Shown here: piece by piece, positions 31,369 through 42,164 of the stretch
Layout: each line of letters begins with the position of its first letter
Position numbering within the stretch: the stretch's first letter is position 1
Assembly (NCBI RefSeq): GCF_032854445.1
Contig: NW_027018307.1
Coordinates: 1 to 44,000, forward strand
Source of the DNA: Liolophura sinensis
Lineage: Eukaryota; Mollusca; Polyplacophora; Chitonida; Chitonidae
Length of the DNA: 44,000 bases
Direction of reading: 5' to 3'
The notes under the pieces: generated by a model
Databases searched by the model: none
Told to the model about the DNA's origin: nothing
What the model saw: only the letters and a program-made list of their open reading frames with translations
Translations under genes and position numbers: made by a program

Positions 31369-32470
31369 TATTTTAAGCTTCCTTAATGCGCTTAACACGT
31401 TTTCAGGCCCTCCGTGTACAGAAACCTTTCAGTAGCCGGGTTCGAATCCAAGAAAATCCCGCCACACTACACACATCCGCCACAACGACGAGGGGATTAT
31501 GGCGATAATTTTCTTACGTGAGATCCAAATAATACAATTCTGACGGTCTTAAATTTCCCAGCTTAACTGATTTGGTTTGATTAATTTGTCTGGAATTTCA
31601 GCGAGGTGAATGGGGCACGTATCAGGTTTTGGCAACGTGTAGTATTCTGACCGGGAATTCATTTTATTGGGATCACCAAGTGGTTATAATATAAGTTTTA
31701 TTAACTCGAATCGGGATAAAAATCAGATTGCCAGCTCCTTTTTCGGTCAAAGCAGATCGGGGGTAAAAAGTGACGTTTGTTAGAAAGGGTCTTAGCGTAT
31801 GCCGTATTTTTTCTTGTTGCGCTCAGTCAACGGAAAGGATTTCTTTATTGTACCTATGGTCGTCTCACACGTGAATTGTGCAATGCATGCGTCACGAGGT
31901 ATGACCTGTTGGGTGTGCCCACTGTATTCGTCAGCCAGCTTGGGTTGACAGTGAGCGTGTCACGTCACTGCCAACACATATACTCAAACTCACCTTTTAA
32001 TGTACATGCATTTATATGTACCTATACCTGACAGAGTAGACAACCCGGAACTTCATTCAGAGCGACTCACCTGGTAACAAATCCTCGCCTAAGTTTCCGA
32101 CGATCGAATCGATAGTCGTCCAGAGTCATGCGGCCTAAAGTCAGGAGGTTTATCAGACAAAGGGACAGGGCTGGCGGCTTTCCACGGGACATGCCCGGTT
32201 TCCTGCTCCCATATATTTATCGGTCGTCGTTTAAGTCAAAAATTCTGGAGTACAAACGCCGAGAAGGTGGCAGTAGTTAGATAAAATGCGATTGATGTGT
32301 TGTTCTAGATATTCATTGTATCAATTGCACGAGCCCGAAGGCAAAATTTATGAAAAAACAAAACAAAAAAACATTTCTTTGACTGCTTTCACTTTGCCCC
32401 AACAATGTATTGTGCTTAACATTAAATGGAATTCATGCCAAAACTAAACACTTTTTTTTTCTTCTTTCAG
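31369..32470. other. Upstream flank of gene C, old SINE relics
   Basis: A perfect tRNA B box (ggttcgaatcc, 31439-31449) has no matching A box, so it is a relic, not a tRNA gene. 32130-32285 is a badly diverged SINE body. The open frame at 31777-32031 lacks an ATG at its start and has no recognisable domain. Confidence 0.35.
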
Positions 32471-32542
32471 ACCGCGGATCGAAACAACTCCCTACCTGGA
32501 TGTTATTTCAAGTAATCTTGCTTTCTGTGGTTTGCAAACTAG
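32471..32542 (+). CDS. Gene C exon 1 (5' UTR end and signal peptide)
   Basis: Acceptor ttttcttctttcag ends at 32470, so an upstream untranslated exon is likely. ATG at 32500; 14 codons plus one base to the donor G|gtattt. The joined codon with exon 2 is GCC (Ala). Confidence 0.5.
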
Positions 32543-34719
32543 GTATTTATCTAACCTGTTTTAAACTACATGTATACAGCTAACAGATACACATGTTGAC
32601 TATAACTATAAATTATGAACGGCAACCAGCAGTAACGTGTCCTTAAAACCGTTATAGACGTACAGCATCGAGGGTAAATCCCGAGCAGCGAGGACAGTGT
32701 GATGGATGGCAAATTGGTCACACATAACTGTTGAAATACGGCCTCTTGTCAGTTTACCTCAGTTAAGGTTTTATTGAACTGTACATGTAAATGCATAAAT
32801 AGTAACAATTTATACGCCCCTTAGCGCCATGGCCTATGCAGAATTTGGTAAAAACAAAATACAGTGATGTTAACTGTAATTTATCAGATGTTAGAGGTTT
32901 AAAATTACCATACTAAAAATACTGTGTTGTCATCACATTTAACATTTTTTTTCATCTCATAGCATAGAAATGTGCTATGAGATTCCTTCATGACACACAT
33001 CTTTATTTTCTGCCAAAACGTTGCTACCTGTTGTGTTCACCATACATAATTAATCAATAAATGATGAAAATTAACTGTAGAAACCTACCTGTGGTCAAAT
33101 TGCATTTCCTTGTCATTTTTAGCCTTTTCCGGTCTGTTTGTACCACAGACACTCGTGATAAGGGAACTGTTTCATAATGCAACTGTCCCGTGCAATTACA
33201 CCCCGCCAGCAGACCATCCAAAGGGTAAAGGGATACCGATTCACTGGACACGTGATGTCGTGAATGGCCCTTCTGTGCTGATCAGAAATTCAATAGGGGT
33301 CATTACACCATATGCTGCAGTTCATTTGGGCGAAGGATGTACGTTGGTTCTGGAGACTCCTGCGCTCAAAGACGGGGGTAGATACAACGTCAACCTAATT
33401 TATCATAACAGTGAAGAATCAGGAAATGTCCAGGTTTTTAACGAAACAACCATTATTTGTTCTAATGGTAAGTTTGAATAAAATTGCACAGATACGCATT
33501 TGGAGATCTCCGTGTTGCCCTCATGCACTGTCGCCGGTCGGCGTTTGCGCATGAGTTCGCGTTATCGAGTTCAGCTCGTGTATAAGTTTTGCCGCGGCCT
33601 TAAGTGAGGAGGTTCATCAGGTATCTGGTGAAGGCTGTGGTTTTCCTTGGGCCCTGTCAGTTTCCTCGAGTCATAAAAATGACAGCCGAAGTAGAATATA
33701 AATTCCAAACACAATGACCATATTTGCTTTAGTGTTAAGTGTGAACGACACATATTAATATAGGCAAAAAAAAAGATAAATTAAATATAAATAAGCTTCA
33801 GTCCAAAAATATTCCACTTGTTTAACGACTATGGAACTCATCTCTAGGCGACTATGATAATCGTCATCTGGAGGAAATTCTCGTATTCTCAGAGTCAATG
33901 AATTTTCTGTATTTGTTTGCTTGGTGCTTTACGCCGTGCTCAAGAATATTTCACTTGTACGAGGGCGATCAGCATTGTGGTGGGAGGAGGAGCGCGGGGG
34001 GAAACCCACGACGGGGGAAACCTATCGGTAAGTAAGCCAACTTCCTATACCCACGACCATCCGCAGGTTGCTGACAGACCTTCCCACGTACAGCCGGAGA
34101 GGAAGCTAGCATGAGCTGGACGTGAACTCACAGCGACCGCATTGGTGAGAGACTCCTGTATCATTACGCTGAACAAGCCAGCTAGCCAGCTGAGCCACGG
34201 AGGCCCCTCATTAAGTATGTATGTTTCCTTGTATCGTAATATGCTGGGTGTAAATATGATAGTTGATGTTTTGGATTACCAAAGGGTGCCACGTGTTTGA
34301 CTGGCTAATTGGTGTGTGCAAGACCATCAACAGCCCTCTCCCGTAAATGTCATTATTTGTTGTAAATCATACTGTTCCAACGTCGAAACTGTACCTGATG
34401 ATTTTGTTTTATTGCAGCGACATGCTCATATCCTAACTTCAGTGAAAGATGCATTACCGGTAAGCATCACGTGTATACGACTTTGTGATGGGACGTGTGT
34501 TAGACCGAACGTTTCCTCAACGTGTAGACCACGCCTAACCATAAATAGGCTATGTCTAATTTCACGTCGTATAAGGGAAATATTCTTAAGTACCACGTTA
34601 AACACCAGTCAAAGAAACAAACAAACAAATAAATAAATTTCACGTGCATTCGTCAAACAGGTGACAATTCTTGCACTAAAAATATCTCAGAGATGTTAGA
34701 ATGTATTCCAATATTATAA
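32500..34719 (+). CDS. Gene C: secreted or membrane protein with a noncanonical Ig domain
   Basis: Exons 32500-32542 (coding part), 33123-33467, 34418-34459 and, less surely, 34661-34719, all in phase 1. That predicts 162 residues. Residues 1-14 (MLFQVILLSVVCKL) plus AFS form the signal peptide. Residues about 22-121 are V-like: C38 (ATVPCNY), W56 (IPIHWTRD), hydrophobic LVLET, and LKDGGRYNV. Strand F thus has the D-x-G-x-Y motif, but valine replaces the canonical cysteine, and an extra C87 lies in strand E. Residues 127-158 carry a short Cys-rich stretch (C127, C132, C141, C148, C158). Three sequons: NAT, NYT, NET. If exon 4 is right the product is secreted; otherwise an anchor exon lies downstream, for instance 37501-37571. 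Confidence 0.52.
33123..33467 (+). CDS. Gene C exon 2 (Ig-like domain)
   Basis: 345 bases, 115 codons, phase 1-1, acceptor tgtcatttttag and donor gtaagt. It holds the whole V-like domain. No ATG is needed: the open frame begins inside the upstream intron. Confidence 0.65.
33597..33735 (+). mobile_element. Degenerate SINE, sense, in gene C intron 2
   Basis: Reads gaggttcatcaggtatctgg, ttccttgggccctgtc and gtttcctcgagtcataaaaa. It matches the SINE body only loosely, so it is old. Confidence 0.45.
33920..34207 (-). mobile_element. Full-length tRNA-derived SINE, antisense, in gene C intron 2
   Basis: On the minus strand the head starts near 34206 (ggggcctccgtggctcagct) with an A box TGGCTCAGCTGG and a B-box-like GAGTTCACGTCC, i.e. 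a tRNA-derived pol III promoter. It ends with the conserved tail (gaatattcttgagcacggcg). About 50 bases of internal duplication near 33990-34055 lengthen it. Confidence 0.8.
34418..34459 (+). CDS. Gene C exon 3 (14 codons, two cysteines)
   Basis: 42 bases between gttttattgcag and gtaagc, phase 1-1, encoding ATCSYPNFSERCIT. Good splice borders and matching phase make it likely real despite its size. Confidence 0.5.
34558..34637 (+). mobile_element. SINE 3' end, sense, just before gene C exon 4
   Basis: ataagggaaatattcttaag then taccacgttaaacaccagtc and a tail of aaac/aaat repeats. Its tail ends about 24 bases before the exon 4 acceptor. Confidence 0.7.
34661..34719 (+). CDS. Gene C exon 4, possible terminal exon
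   Basis: After tcgtcaaacag, a phase-1 frame reads GDNSCTKNISEMLECIPIL and TAA at 34717-34719. Two more cysteines continue the Cys-rich stretch. The acceptor has a poor polypyrimidine tract and follows a SINE tail directly, so this exon is uncertain. Confidence 0.3.
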
Positions 34720-34798
34720 CAGAAAACCCATATTCACCATAATGGTAGTCTAATATAATCTTTATACTGGTTTAATTGAATATTTGCCCTGTATTTAA

Positions 34799-35645
34799 AG
34801 TGACATGGTCGCTCAAAAGGAGAAGTTCTGCCGTTATTCAGATTCAGCACAAAGAGGGCGGGCCATTTTGACTAATATTAGTTAGAATTATTAGCCGGAA
34901 GGACCCGAAGCACATGCGCAGCGTTCGGAAAGTTCCCTATGATACCGACTTTCGATCAGTCAACATACACATAGATACAGATGCACTACAGAGTGCAGCA
35001 TCTCAAACAGCATTGTGAAAAGGATAAAACCAAGACACAGAAACGCGCGTCTGTTCGAAGTTTGAACACCCTCTGCCCACAATAACAACAACATTTGCCC
35101 CACCTTTGAAATAGTAGTTTTGTGACAACTTCGTGCTTCGTGAGACCCTTTTCTTTCTTCAGTATACTCCACCGTTCAAACTGACCACCAATTACAACTC
35201 TAGACTTGCTTATCAATCTGTCTCTTTTTTCGCCTCCTTTTAGCAGATCCTGTCACGAGCGAACCGTAAATCCCTCTTTTACGCATGTAATCAGCTATGT
35301 TTGTTTACGTACAGTGCTGGGTGGGATTAAGGAAAAACTTGTAACTTTTACTTGTTGAGAAAAATACCTGATACTCATGTCATTCTGTAATGACGCAAAA
35401 ATACCCTTATTTAATTTATTTGATTGATGTTTTATTATGAGAGGAAACCGGGCAGAACCCGCCGGAAACCCACGACCATCTGCAGGTTGCTGAAAGACCC
35501 TCCCACATACGGCCGGAGAGGAAGTCGGCATGAGCTGGACTTGAACTCACATTGGTGAGAGTCTCCTTAGTCATTACGCTGCGCTAGTGCGCTAACCAAC
35601 TGAGCCACGGAGGCCCCTGCCTAATATTTAGGCGACCATGTCACT
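34799..35645. mobile_element. Nonautonomous DNA transposon at TTAA sites, with nested SINE
   Basis: Perfect inverted ends: TTAAAGTGACATGGTCGC at 34795-34812 and its reverse complement at 35632-35649. Read as 14-bp inverted repeats flanked by a TTAA target duplication, it fits a piggyBac-type MITE. A three-base TTA/TAA duplication (Harbinger type) is an alternative. No transposase is present. A SINE (35404-35618) inserted near its right end, so the transposon is older. Confidence 0.68.
35404..35618 (-). mobile_element. SINE, antisense, nested in the TTAA element
   Basis: The minus-strand head begins near 35617 with ggggcctccgtggctcagtt (A box TGGCTCAGTTGG); the body runs to 35404, missing about 25 bases of the tail-proximal block. 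Confidence 0.78.
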
Positions 35646-35844
35646 TTAACAGAATAATCTGCAGCAGTAACATATATTCTAGCTTCACTTAGACAACATA
35701 ACTTATGTTTAACACATTATATGATGAGAATTACGCAATCTTGACCTACACTGTAAGCTGGTTGTAAGAACCGTGATACTGTCAGTACCGTAGTACTGTG
35801 AGTTACCGTAGGTTATATGTGATGATGAAAGCCATGTGATCAAA

Positions 35845-36566
35845 CCCTTCATATAGGGTATATGCGCTGATATCGGGTATATGTGCTGACATAGGGTATA
35901 TGTGCTAATATAGGGTATACGAGCTGATATAAGGTATATGTGCTGAAATAAGGCATATGTGCCGATATAGGGTATGTGTGCGGATATAGGGTATATGTGC
36001 GGATATAGGGTATGTGTGCGGATATAGGGTATATGTGCTAATATAGGGTATATGTGCTGATATGGGGTATATGTGCTCATATAAGGCATATGTTCCGATA
36101 CAGGGTATGTGTGCGGATATAGGGTATATGTGCGGATATAGGGTATATGTGCTGATATAGGGTATGTCCGGATATAGGGTATATGCGGATATAGGGTATA
36201 CTTGCTGATATAGGGCATGTATATGTGCTGATATAGGGTATATGTGCGGATATAGGTATATGTGCCGATAAAGGCTATATGTGCGGATATTGGGTATATG
36301 TGCTGATGTACGGTATATATGCTGATATAGGGTATATGCGCTGATATAGGGTATATGTGCGGATATAGGGTATATGTGCTGATGTAGGGTATGTGCGGAT
36401 ATAGGGTATATGTGCGGATATAGGATATATGTGCCGATAAAGGGTATATGTGCAGATATAGGATATATGTGCTGATATAGGGTATATGCGCTGATATAGG
36501 GTATATGCGCTGATATAGGGTATATGTGCTGATAGAGGGTATATGTGCTGATATAGGGTATATCAT
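35845..36566 (+). repeat. 19-bp minisatellite, about 38 units
   Basis: The unit ggatatagggtatatgtgc varies at a few positions, with 16-18-base short units. Its reverse complement has no stop in any frame, so the minus strand shows long frames (341 and 240 codons) of Tyr/Ile/His/Pro repeats with a 19-residue period. These are artefacts. Confidence 0.93.
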
Positions 36567-36684
36567 AATGTAATATATATGTAATGGTACTGTATAGTTT
36601 ACCATCATTGGTATAAAGGGCTGACACACTTGAACTGCCGGTTCCTGTGGATAATAGGGGAGTTTGCAGTTTGAACTCTTTTGA

Positions 36685-37022
36685 GTGAGTGAGTGCTTGG
36701 GGTTTAACGTCGTACTCAACAATTTTTCAGTCATATGACAACGAAGGAATCCTTAGGTGCATGCACAAGTAATGTGCCTCCTTGTTGCAGGACGGACTTC
36801 CACCGCTCTTTTATTTAGTGCTGCTTCACTGAGACGACTTACTGAAGGCAAGTAAGCCTCCCCGCCCGAGCCATTATACTGATACGGGTCAACCAGTCGT
36901 TGCACTATCCCCTTCATGCTGAACGCCAAGCGAGGAAGTTACAACTTCCTCTTTTAAAGTCTTAGGTGTGACTCGATCAAGGATTGATCCTGGATCTACC
37001 GGTCCCGAAGCGGACGATCTAT
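36685..37022 (-). mobile_element. Second tRNA-derived SINE family, antisense, with 14-bp target-site duplication
   Basis: Starts gtgagtgagtgcttggggtt on the plus strand and ends gtcccgaagcggacgatcta. On the minus strand the end reads like a tRNA head (gtccgcttcgggaccggtag) with a B-box region near ggatcaatcc. It is flanked by perfect TTGAACTCTTTTGA at 36671-36684 and 37023-37036, the mark of a fairly recent insertion. Confidence 0.82.
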
Positions 37023-37036
37023 TGAACTCTTTTGAT

Positions 37037-37689
37037 CCTAAATGTATATAAAGTCCAGGTGTGATCACAAATGATAGGCAGCTATTTAGGGGCACCTTTA
37101 CTGTAACACAGGCATCTGAAAAAAGTTTCACAAAAAGTAATTTAGAGTAGACGACCAATGGAGAAACTTAAGTAGCCGAACGTATGAAGACAGGTGTCAT
37201 TTGTTCCTGTGGAATATGGAGAGAGAGGTGATCCCTAAGTTAATGTCAACGAAGATTGCCTAACATTTTTCACAAGTCACGTGACACTGTAGCAGCCTAA
37301 CGTTATTTGGACCACTTGTTTTCCACCAATGTATGGTGTGTTTATCTGTTCGTCACACATAAAACATATTTAAACATACAGTGAGTCCTCTAACTTAAAG
37401 CTGGAGTTATATGTAAAACGTATTACAACTCCATTTTTTAATTACAGATACTGTGAAACTTTGGTCCCTCCCTCTTTTCATTTAACTTTTGATTTCACAG
37501 GTCACGTTGCTGTGCTCTTTGGATTTATTTTACAAAAAGGGAAGCGCCGACATATGACCTGTTGGGATTAGGGCATTGAATTGTGAAGCACTCTACACAA
37601 CCACGGAGACATTGATTGTATCATTTTATGTAAACTCTATAAGGTATATTTATATGCTTATTTATTTCAATTATATTTATTTGTTTATT
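37037..37689. other. No confident gene; holds candidate gene C exon 37501-37571
   Basis: AT-rich single-copy sequence. Apart from the candidate exon nothing is recognised. Confidence 0.35.
37501..37571 (+). CDS. Candidate alternative last exon of gene C
   Basis: A strong acceptor (cttttgatttcacag) opens a phase-1 frame GHVAVLFGFILQKGKRRHM ending in TAG at 37569-37571. A hydrophobic run followed by KGKRR resembles the membrane end of gene B, but the hydrophobic part is only about 10 residues. Confidence 0.2.
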
Positions 37690-37945
37690 TATTTGATGGG
37701 TGTTTTACGCCGTACTTAAGAATATTTCACTTATACGACGGCGGCCAGAAGTATGGTGGGAGGAAACCGGGCAGAACCCGCCGGAAACCCACGACCATCC
37801 GCAGGTTGCTGAAAGACCCTCCCACGTACGGCCGGAGAGGAAACCAGCATGAGCTGGACTTGAACTCACAACAACAGCAATGGTAAGAGACGTCTAGGTC
37901 ATTACATTGCGCTAGCGCACTAACCAACTAAGCCACGGAGGTCCT
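37690..37945 (-). mobile_element. Full-length tRNA-derived SINE, antisense
   Basis: Runs from the tail (gatgggtgttttacgccgta, preceded by atttatttgtttatttattt) to the tRNA-like head near 37944 (A box on the minus strand TGGCTTAGTTGG). This is the cleanest copy in the window. Confidence 0.82.
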
Positions 37946-38689
37946 CATGTAAGGTAAGGATTCATGTTTTGGAGAAATGTACTGTTTTAGTGCGAACAAC
38001 TTTGTAGGCAAAGTATGACATGTGCACTGGGCACATCCGGATTTTCATAAGTCAGAAGAATGGTTGTACTTATTCGTTATTTCCGATGTTGTACTTACAC
38101 TTAAATCGTCACATGGACAGAAAAGAGAAGTAACAAATCATATTTCTCATTTTTTTCTTTCTTGAACAAGTGTGAATGGACATATTCGTGGCCACAAAGT
38201 TACATTTTTGTACATTATAGCGATAAAGAATCGACGCTCATTCACTGACAGTGGAGATAGAGTTTCATTGTTCAACCCCGCAGCTTTGGTCACGCTTGAA
38301 CAAATCTGTCACACCCTGAATTCAGCTTTGGGGAGACATAGCCTAGATGTTAAGGACTTTGCCTTTACGTGGAGTATACTTTGTTTGACTTTGGACAAAT
38401 GAAGTCGGTGATAATGCATACATCAATTTTATATATCATGTGGTTTGTTAGTATTTACATGCATGCGTATTATTTAATGGAGGAGAAAATACACGCTGTA
38501 AGTATATGAATTAGTATAACAAGGAACGTAATGTAGTTTTTATATACTTTGATGTAGATTTTATATCGAAATAAAATAAGATACTGATTAGCAAGCACTT
38601 TGTTTTCTGAATAAAAGATGGACGGCCCAAAACTGCTTGCCGCCATGTCTCATACTTTGAGACGCATAATCCCATTGTATGTCGACGTA
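37946..38689. other. Intergenic, one unexplained ORF with poly(A) signals
   Basis: An open frame at 38172-38402 (76 codons) follows a polypyrimidine tract and aacaag, and is followed by AATAAA motifs near 38568 and 38611. It could be a terminal exon, but I recognise no domain and cannot fix its phase. Confidence 0.25.
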
Positions 38690-40355
38690 CGACATTCTCT
38701 GTGACTGGATAGGACGCTATGACTGGTTATTCCGGCACTGAATGGCGACATTGTGTGTGACTGGATAGGACGTTATGACCGGTTATTCCGGCATTGTATG
38801 GCGTCATACGGCATTCTGTGTGGCTGGATAAGACGTTAGGACTGGTTATTCCGGCATTGTATGGCGTCTTACGACATTGTGTGTGACTGGATAGGACGTT
38901 ATGACCGGTTATTCCGGCATTGTATGGCGTCATACGACATTGTGTGTGACTGGATAGGACGTTATGACCGGTTATTCCGGCATTGTATGGCATCATACGA
39001 CATTGTGTGTGGCTGGATAAGACGTTATTACTGGTTATTTCGACATCGTATGGCGTCATACGGCATTCTGTGACTGGGTAGGACGTTATGACTGGTTATT
39101 CCGACATTGTATGGCGTCATACGACATTGTGTGTGATTGGATGGGACGTTATTACTGGTTATTCCGGCATTGTGCGCCGTCATACGACATTGTATGTGAC
39201 TGGATAGGACGTTATGACTGGTTATTCCGGCTTTGCATGCCGTCATACGACATTTTGACTGACTGGGTAGGACGTTATGACTGGTTATTCCGACATTGTA
39301 TGGCGTCATGTGGCATTCTCTGGGACTTGATAGGACGTTATGACTGGTTATTCCGGCATTGTATGGCGTCATACGACATTGTGTGTGACTGTATAGGACG
39401 TTATGACCGGTTATTCCGGCATTGTATGGCGTCATACGGCATTCTGTGTGACTGGATAAGACGTTAGAACTGGTTATTCCGGCATCGTATGGCGTCATAC
39501 GGCATTCTGGGTGGCTGGATAAGACGTTAGGACTGGTTATTCCGGCATCGTATGGCGTCATACGGCATTCTGTGACTGGGTAGGACGTTATGACTGGTTA
39601 TTCCGACATTGTATGGCGTCATACGACATTGTGTGTGGCTGGATAAGGCGTTAGGACTGGTTATTCCGGCATTGTATGGCGCCATACGACATTGTGTGTG
39701 ATTGGATGGGACGTTATTACTGGTTGTTCCGGCATTGTGTGCCGTCATATGACATTGTATGTGACTGGATAGGACGTTATGACTGGTTATTCCGGCTTTG
39801 CATGCCGTCATACGACATTTTGACTGACTGGGTAGGACGTTATGACTGGTTATTCCGACATTGTATGGCGTCAAACGGCATTCTGTGTGGCTGGATAAGA
39901 CGTTATGACTGGTTATTCCGGCATTGTGTGCCGTCATACGACATTCTCTGTGACTGGATAGGACGCTATGACTGGTTATTCTGGCACTGAATGGCGACAT
40001 TGTGTGTGACTGGATAGGACGTTATGACCGGTTATTCCGGCATTGTATGGCGTCATACGACATTGTGTGTGACTGGATAGGACGTTATGACCTGTTATTT
40101 CGGCATTGTATGGCGTCATACGGCATTCTGTGTGGCTGGGTAAGACGTTAGGACTGGTTATTCCGGCATCGTATGGCGTCATACGGCATTCTGTGACTGG
40201 GTAGGACGTTATGACTGGTTATTCCGACATTGTGTGCCGTCATACGACATTCTGTGTGCCTGGATAGGACATTATGACTGGTCATTCCGGCATTACATGA
40301 CGTCACCCGACATTCTGACTGACTGGATGGGACGTTATGACTGGATATTCCCACA
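38690..40355 (+). repeat. 63-bp tandem array (~26 units) with higher-order repeats
   Basis: The unit begins gactggataggacgttatga, continues ccggttattccggcattgta and ends tggcgtcatacgacattgtg plus tgt. Since 63 is 21 codons and neither strand has a stop in one frame, both strands show long frames (MASYDIVCDWIGRYD... plus, MTPYNAGITGHNV... minus). Larger blocks repeat: 39111-39300 again at about 39677-39866 (567 bases, nine units), and the truncated unit at 38730-38760 again at about 39980-40010. Some units are about 61 bases and break the frame. Confidence 0.93.
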
Positions 40356-40785
40356 TTTTAGTTGTGTATTGGCTTTTTTATGTTTAATACGATTTAAGTT
40401 CGCGTCATGTCACCATGACGAGGTAAATGACGATTTTCTCTGTGTGTGAGGTAAACTGCCCTGTTTCACAAAGCGACGTACGGCATTTTTGATCTTACAT
40501 TTGTCGTACGATATTTTGCACGTCACTCTTACCGTAGCACTGTACAATATGTTCGATTATCGAACATGCACGACATCTTTGTACATGTGGGCCTGGATTC
40601 GCTGTGTGTTTTGGTCGAAGACAACACGGCGTAAGGGAATGGGGGACTTTTCAAACGGTTCAACGCTGATGACAGCCTGTTGCCAGAGGAAAATCGAGAA
40701 CGTCTGTGTCTGGACAAAGTGAAAAAACTGAAGAACTGAAAACTCTCCCCGTATGCCTCTTGTATTGTAATCGCCATCTTACGTG
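40356..40785. other. Flank of the 63-bp array, no gene
   Basis: Begins with a last decayed unit. A 77-codon frame at 40489-40722 has no recognisable domain. Confidence 0.35.
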
Positions 40786-40934
40786 CGAAGGTCTTTCAGT
40801 AGCCTGCGAGTGGTAGTCGACTTTCCTCGGGCTCTGCTCATCTGTCTCCCACAATAATGCTAGTCGCCTTCGTATAAGTGAAATATTTCTGAGTATGGCA
40901 TAAAACATCAATCAAGTAATTAAATAAATAAATA
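40786..40934 (+). mobile_element. SINE 3' part, sense
   Basis: Contains ttcctcgggctctgctcat, cacaataatgctagtcgcct and gagtatggcataaaacatca, ending in a taaataaataaataa tail. Confidence 0.72.
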
Positions 40935-42164
40935 ATCGCGAACTTTATTCATTGAGATACGTCCCCTTACAAATATGTAAATTAAGGTACATGTATACAG
41001 TGTTTATGCTGAAAAGTGGGGTTTTCATGACCTAGTGCTTAGCGTGCTAGCCCAGCACAATGACCCACACTGACTTCTTCTCCAGCCCTGTGTGGAAAAG
41101 ACTGTCAACAACCTTAGCATGTTCAACCTGCTTTAATGATAACCCGCTGATCGAAAAACTAAGTGAGTGAGTGCTTGGTGTTTACCGTCGTACGTATAAT
41201 TGAAATATTCTGGAGTACGCTGTAAAACTTCAGTCAGATAAATAGATAAAAAAATAAATCTGCCGAAAGTATTAGAAGCTTTTGAGACTTGAAAAAACTC
41301 AGGACAGATATTCGCTTTGTAAACAGAGCTAAGTTGGACCATGGCCGACCAGTGCAGACAGTACACAGTAGTCTTCAATACACAGCGACAACAATCCGCA
41401 TACAGACATTTGATGCATGTATATGTTCACATAAGGTAAACACAACTTAATGTAGTCAACAGCAGGTTTTGAATGTAGGCTAGAAAATTAGTCTACAGCA
41501 CGTTTCAGTCCTTTTCATGGTTACTGGGGTGTAAATTTCAGCAAGAATAGCCAAAAGTTTTCCTCTTGCCTCCAATGATAGGTTAACTTATTAAGAAAAA
41601 TTGAATCGTCGTACCTTAAGCGAGTTAAAATGACGCATTAGGCTTTAAACCGGTTTAACGCCTTAGAAAGTTTGACAGAATGTTTGAATTAAAAAGGGTG
41701 GTATTCCTGAATTTATGTGCGCGTACTGTAACTGTATACCAACAATGAGACAGTACAGGGAAAGCATTCGCCAGTTCGTGGAAATGTATGGCTGAAATAT
41801 GCTTATCTTGTAAATAAAACTGAATAGTCTTAAATAACATTAATAACACCGGTAATGAAGAGATTTAGTACAAAAACATACAAGTGTTCCATGGTGTCTA
41901 TGTGACGAAATCAGAAACTACCCCAAATCATTCAAATAAATAGATAAATAAATAAATAACGTGGACCACAAAGAGAAACTCACACCGTTATGATGTTAAA
42001 AATGTCCGTGCCATGTTTTGAGATTAGTCTTTATACCCAGTTTTATCGTCATGGGTGGGTAGGCTAGTATTGCTTTGTGGAAGGGTCGTATGTCGTAAGA
42101 TGCAACTTAGGGTCAGAGGTGCGACTTACGACTTCTGTGGCATCATCGTCAAATGGCTAGGTGG
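40935..42164. other. Intergenic with SINE scraps
   Basis: 41163-41262 joins the start of the gtgagtgagtg SINE family to the tail of the main family (ggagtacgctgtaaaac, then a gataaat tail). 41030-41065 resembles a main-family head (gcttagcgtgctagcccagc). No gene is recognised in the rest. Confidence 0.4.

Noticed and set aside
31438-31450. Perfect tRNA B box (ggttcgaatcc)
   Set aside because: No A box at the right distance and no cloverleaf; a SINE relic, not a tRNA gene.
35709-36734. 341-codon minus-strand open frame
   Set aside because: It is the reverse complement of a 19-bp minisatellite whose unit has no stop in any frame; the protein is a 19-residue repeat with no domain.
36889-37158. 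89-codon minus-strand frame
   Set aside because: Mostly inside a tRNA-derived SINE.
35605-37945. tRNA-like sequences at SINE ends
   Set aside because: They have A and B boxes but no proper acceptor stem, and continue into SINE bodies.
38727-40354. Overlapping frames of 68-177 codons on both strands
   Set aside because: Products of a 63-bp tandem repeat (21 codons). Both strands are open at once, and shorter units break the frame.
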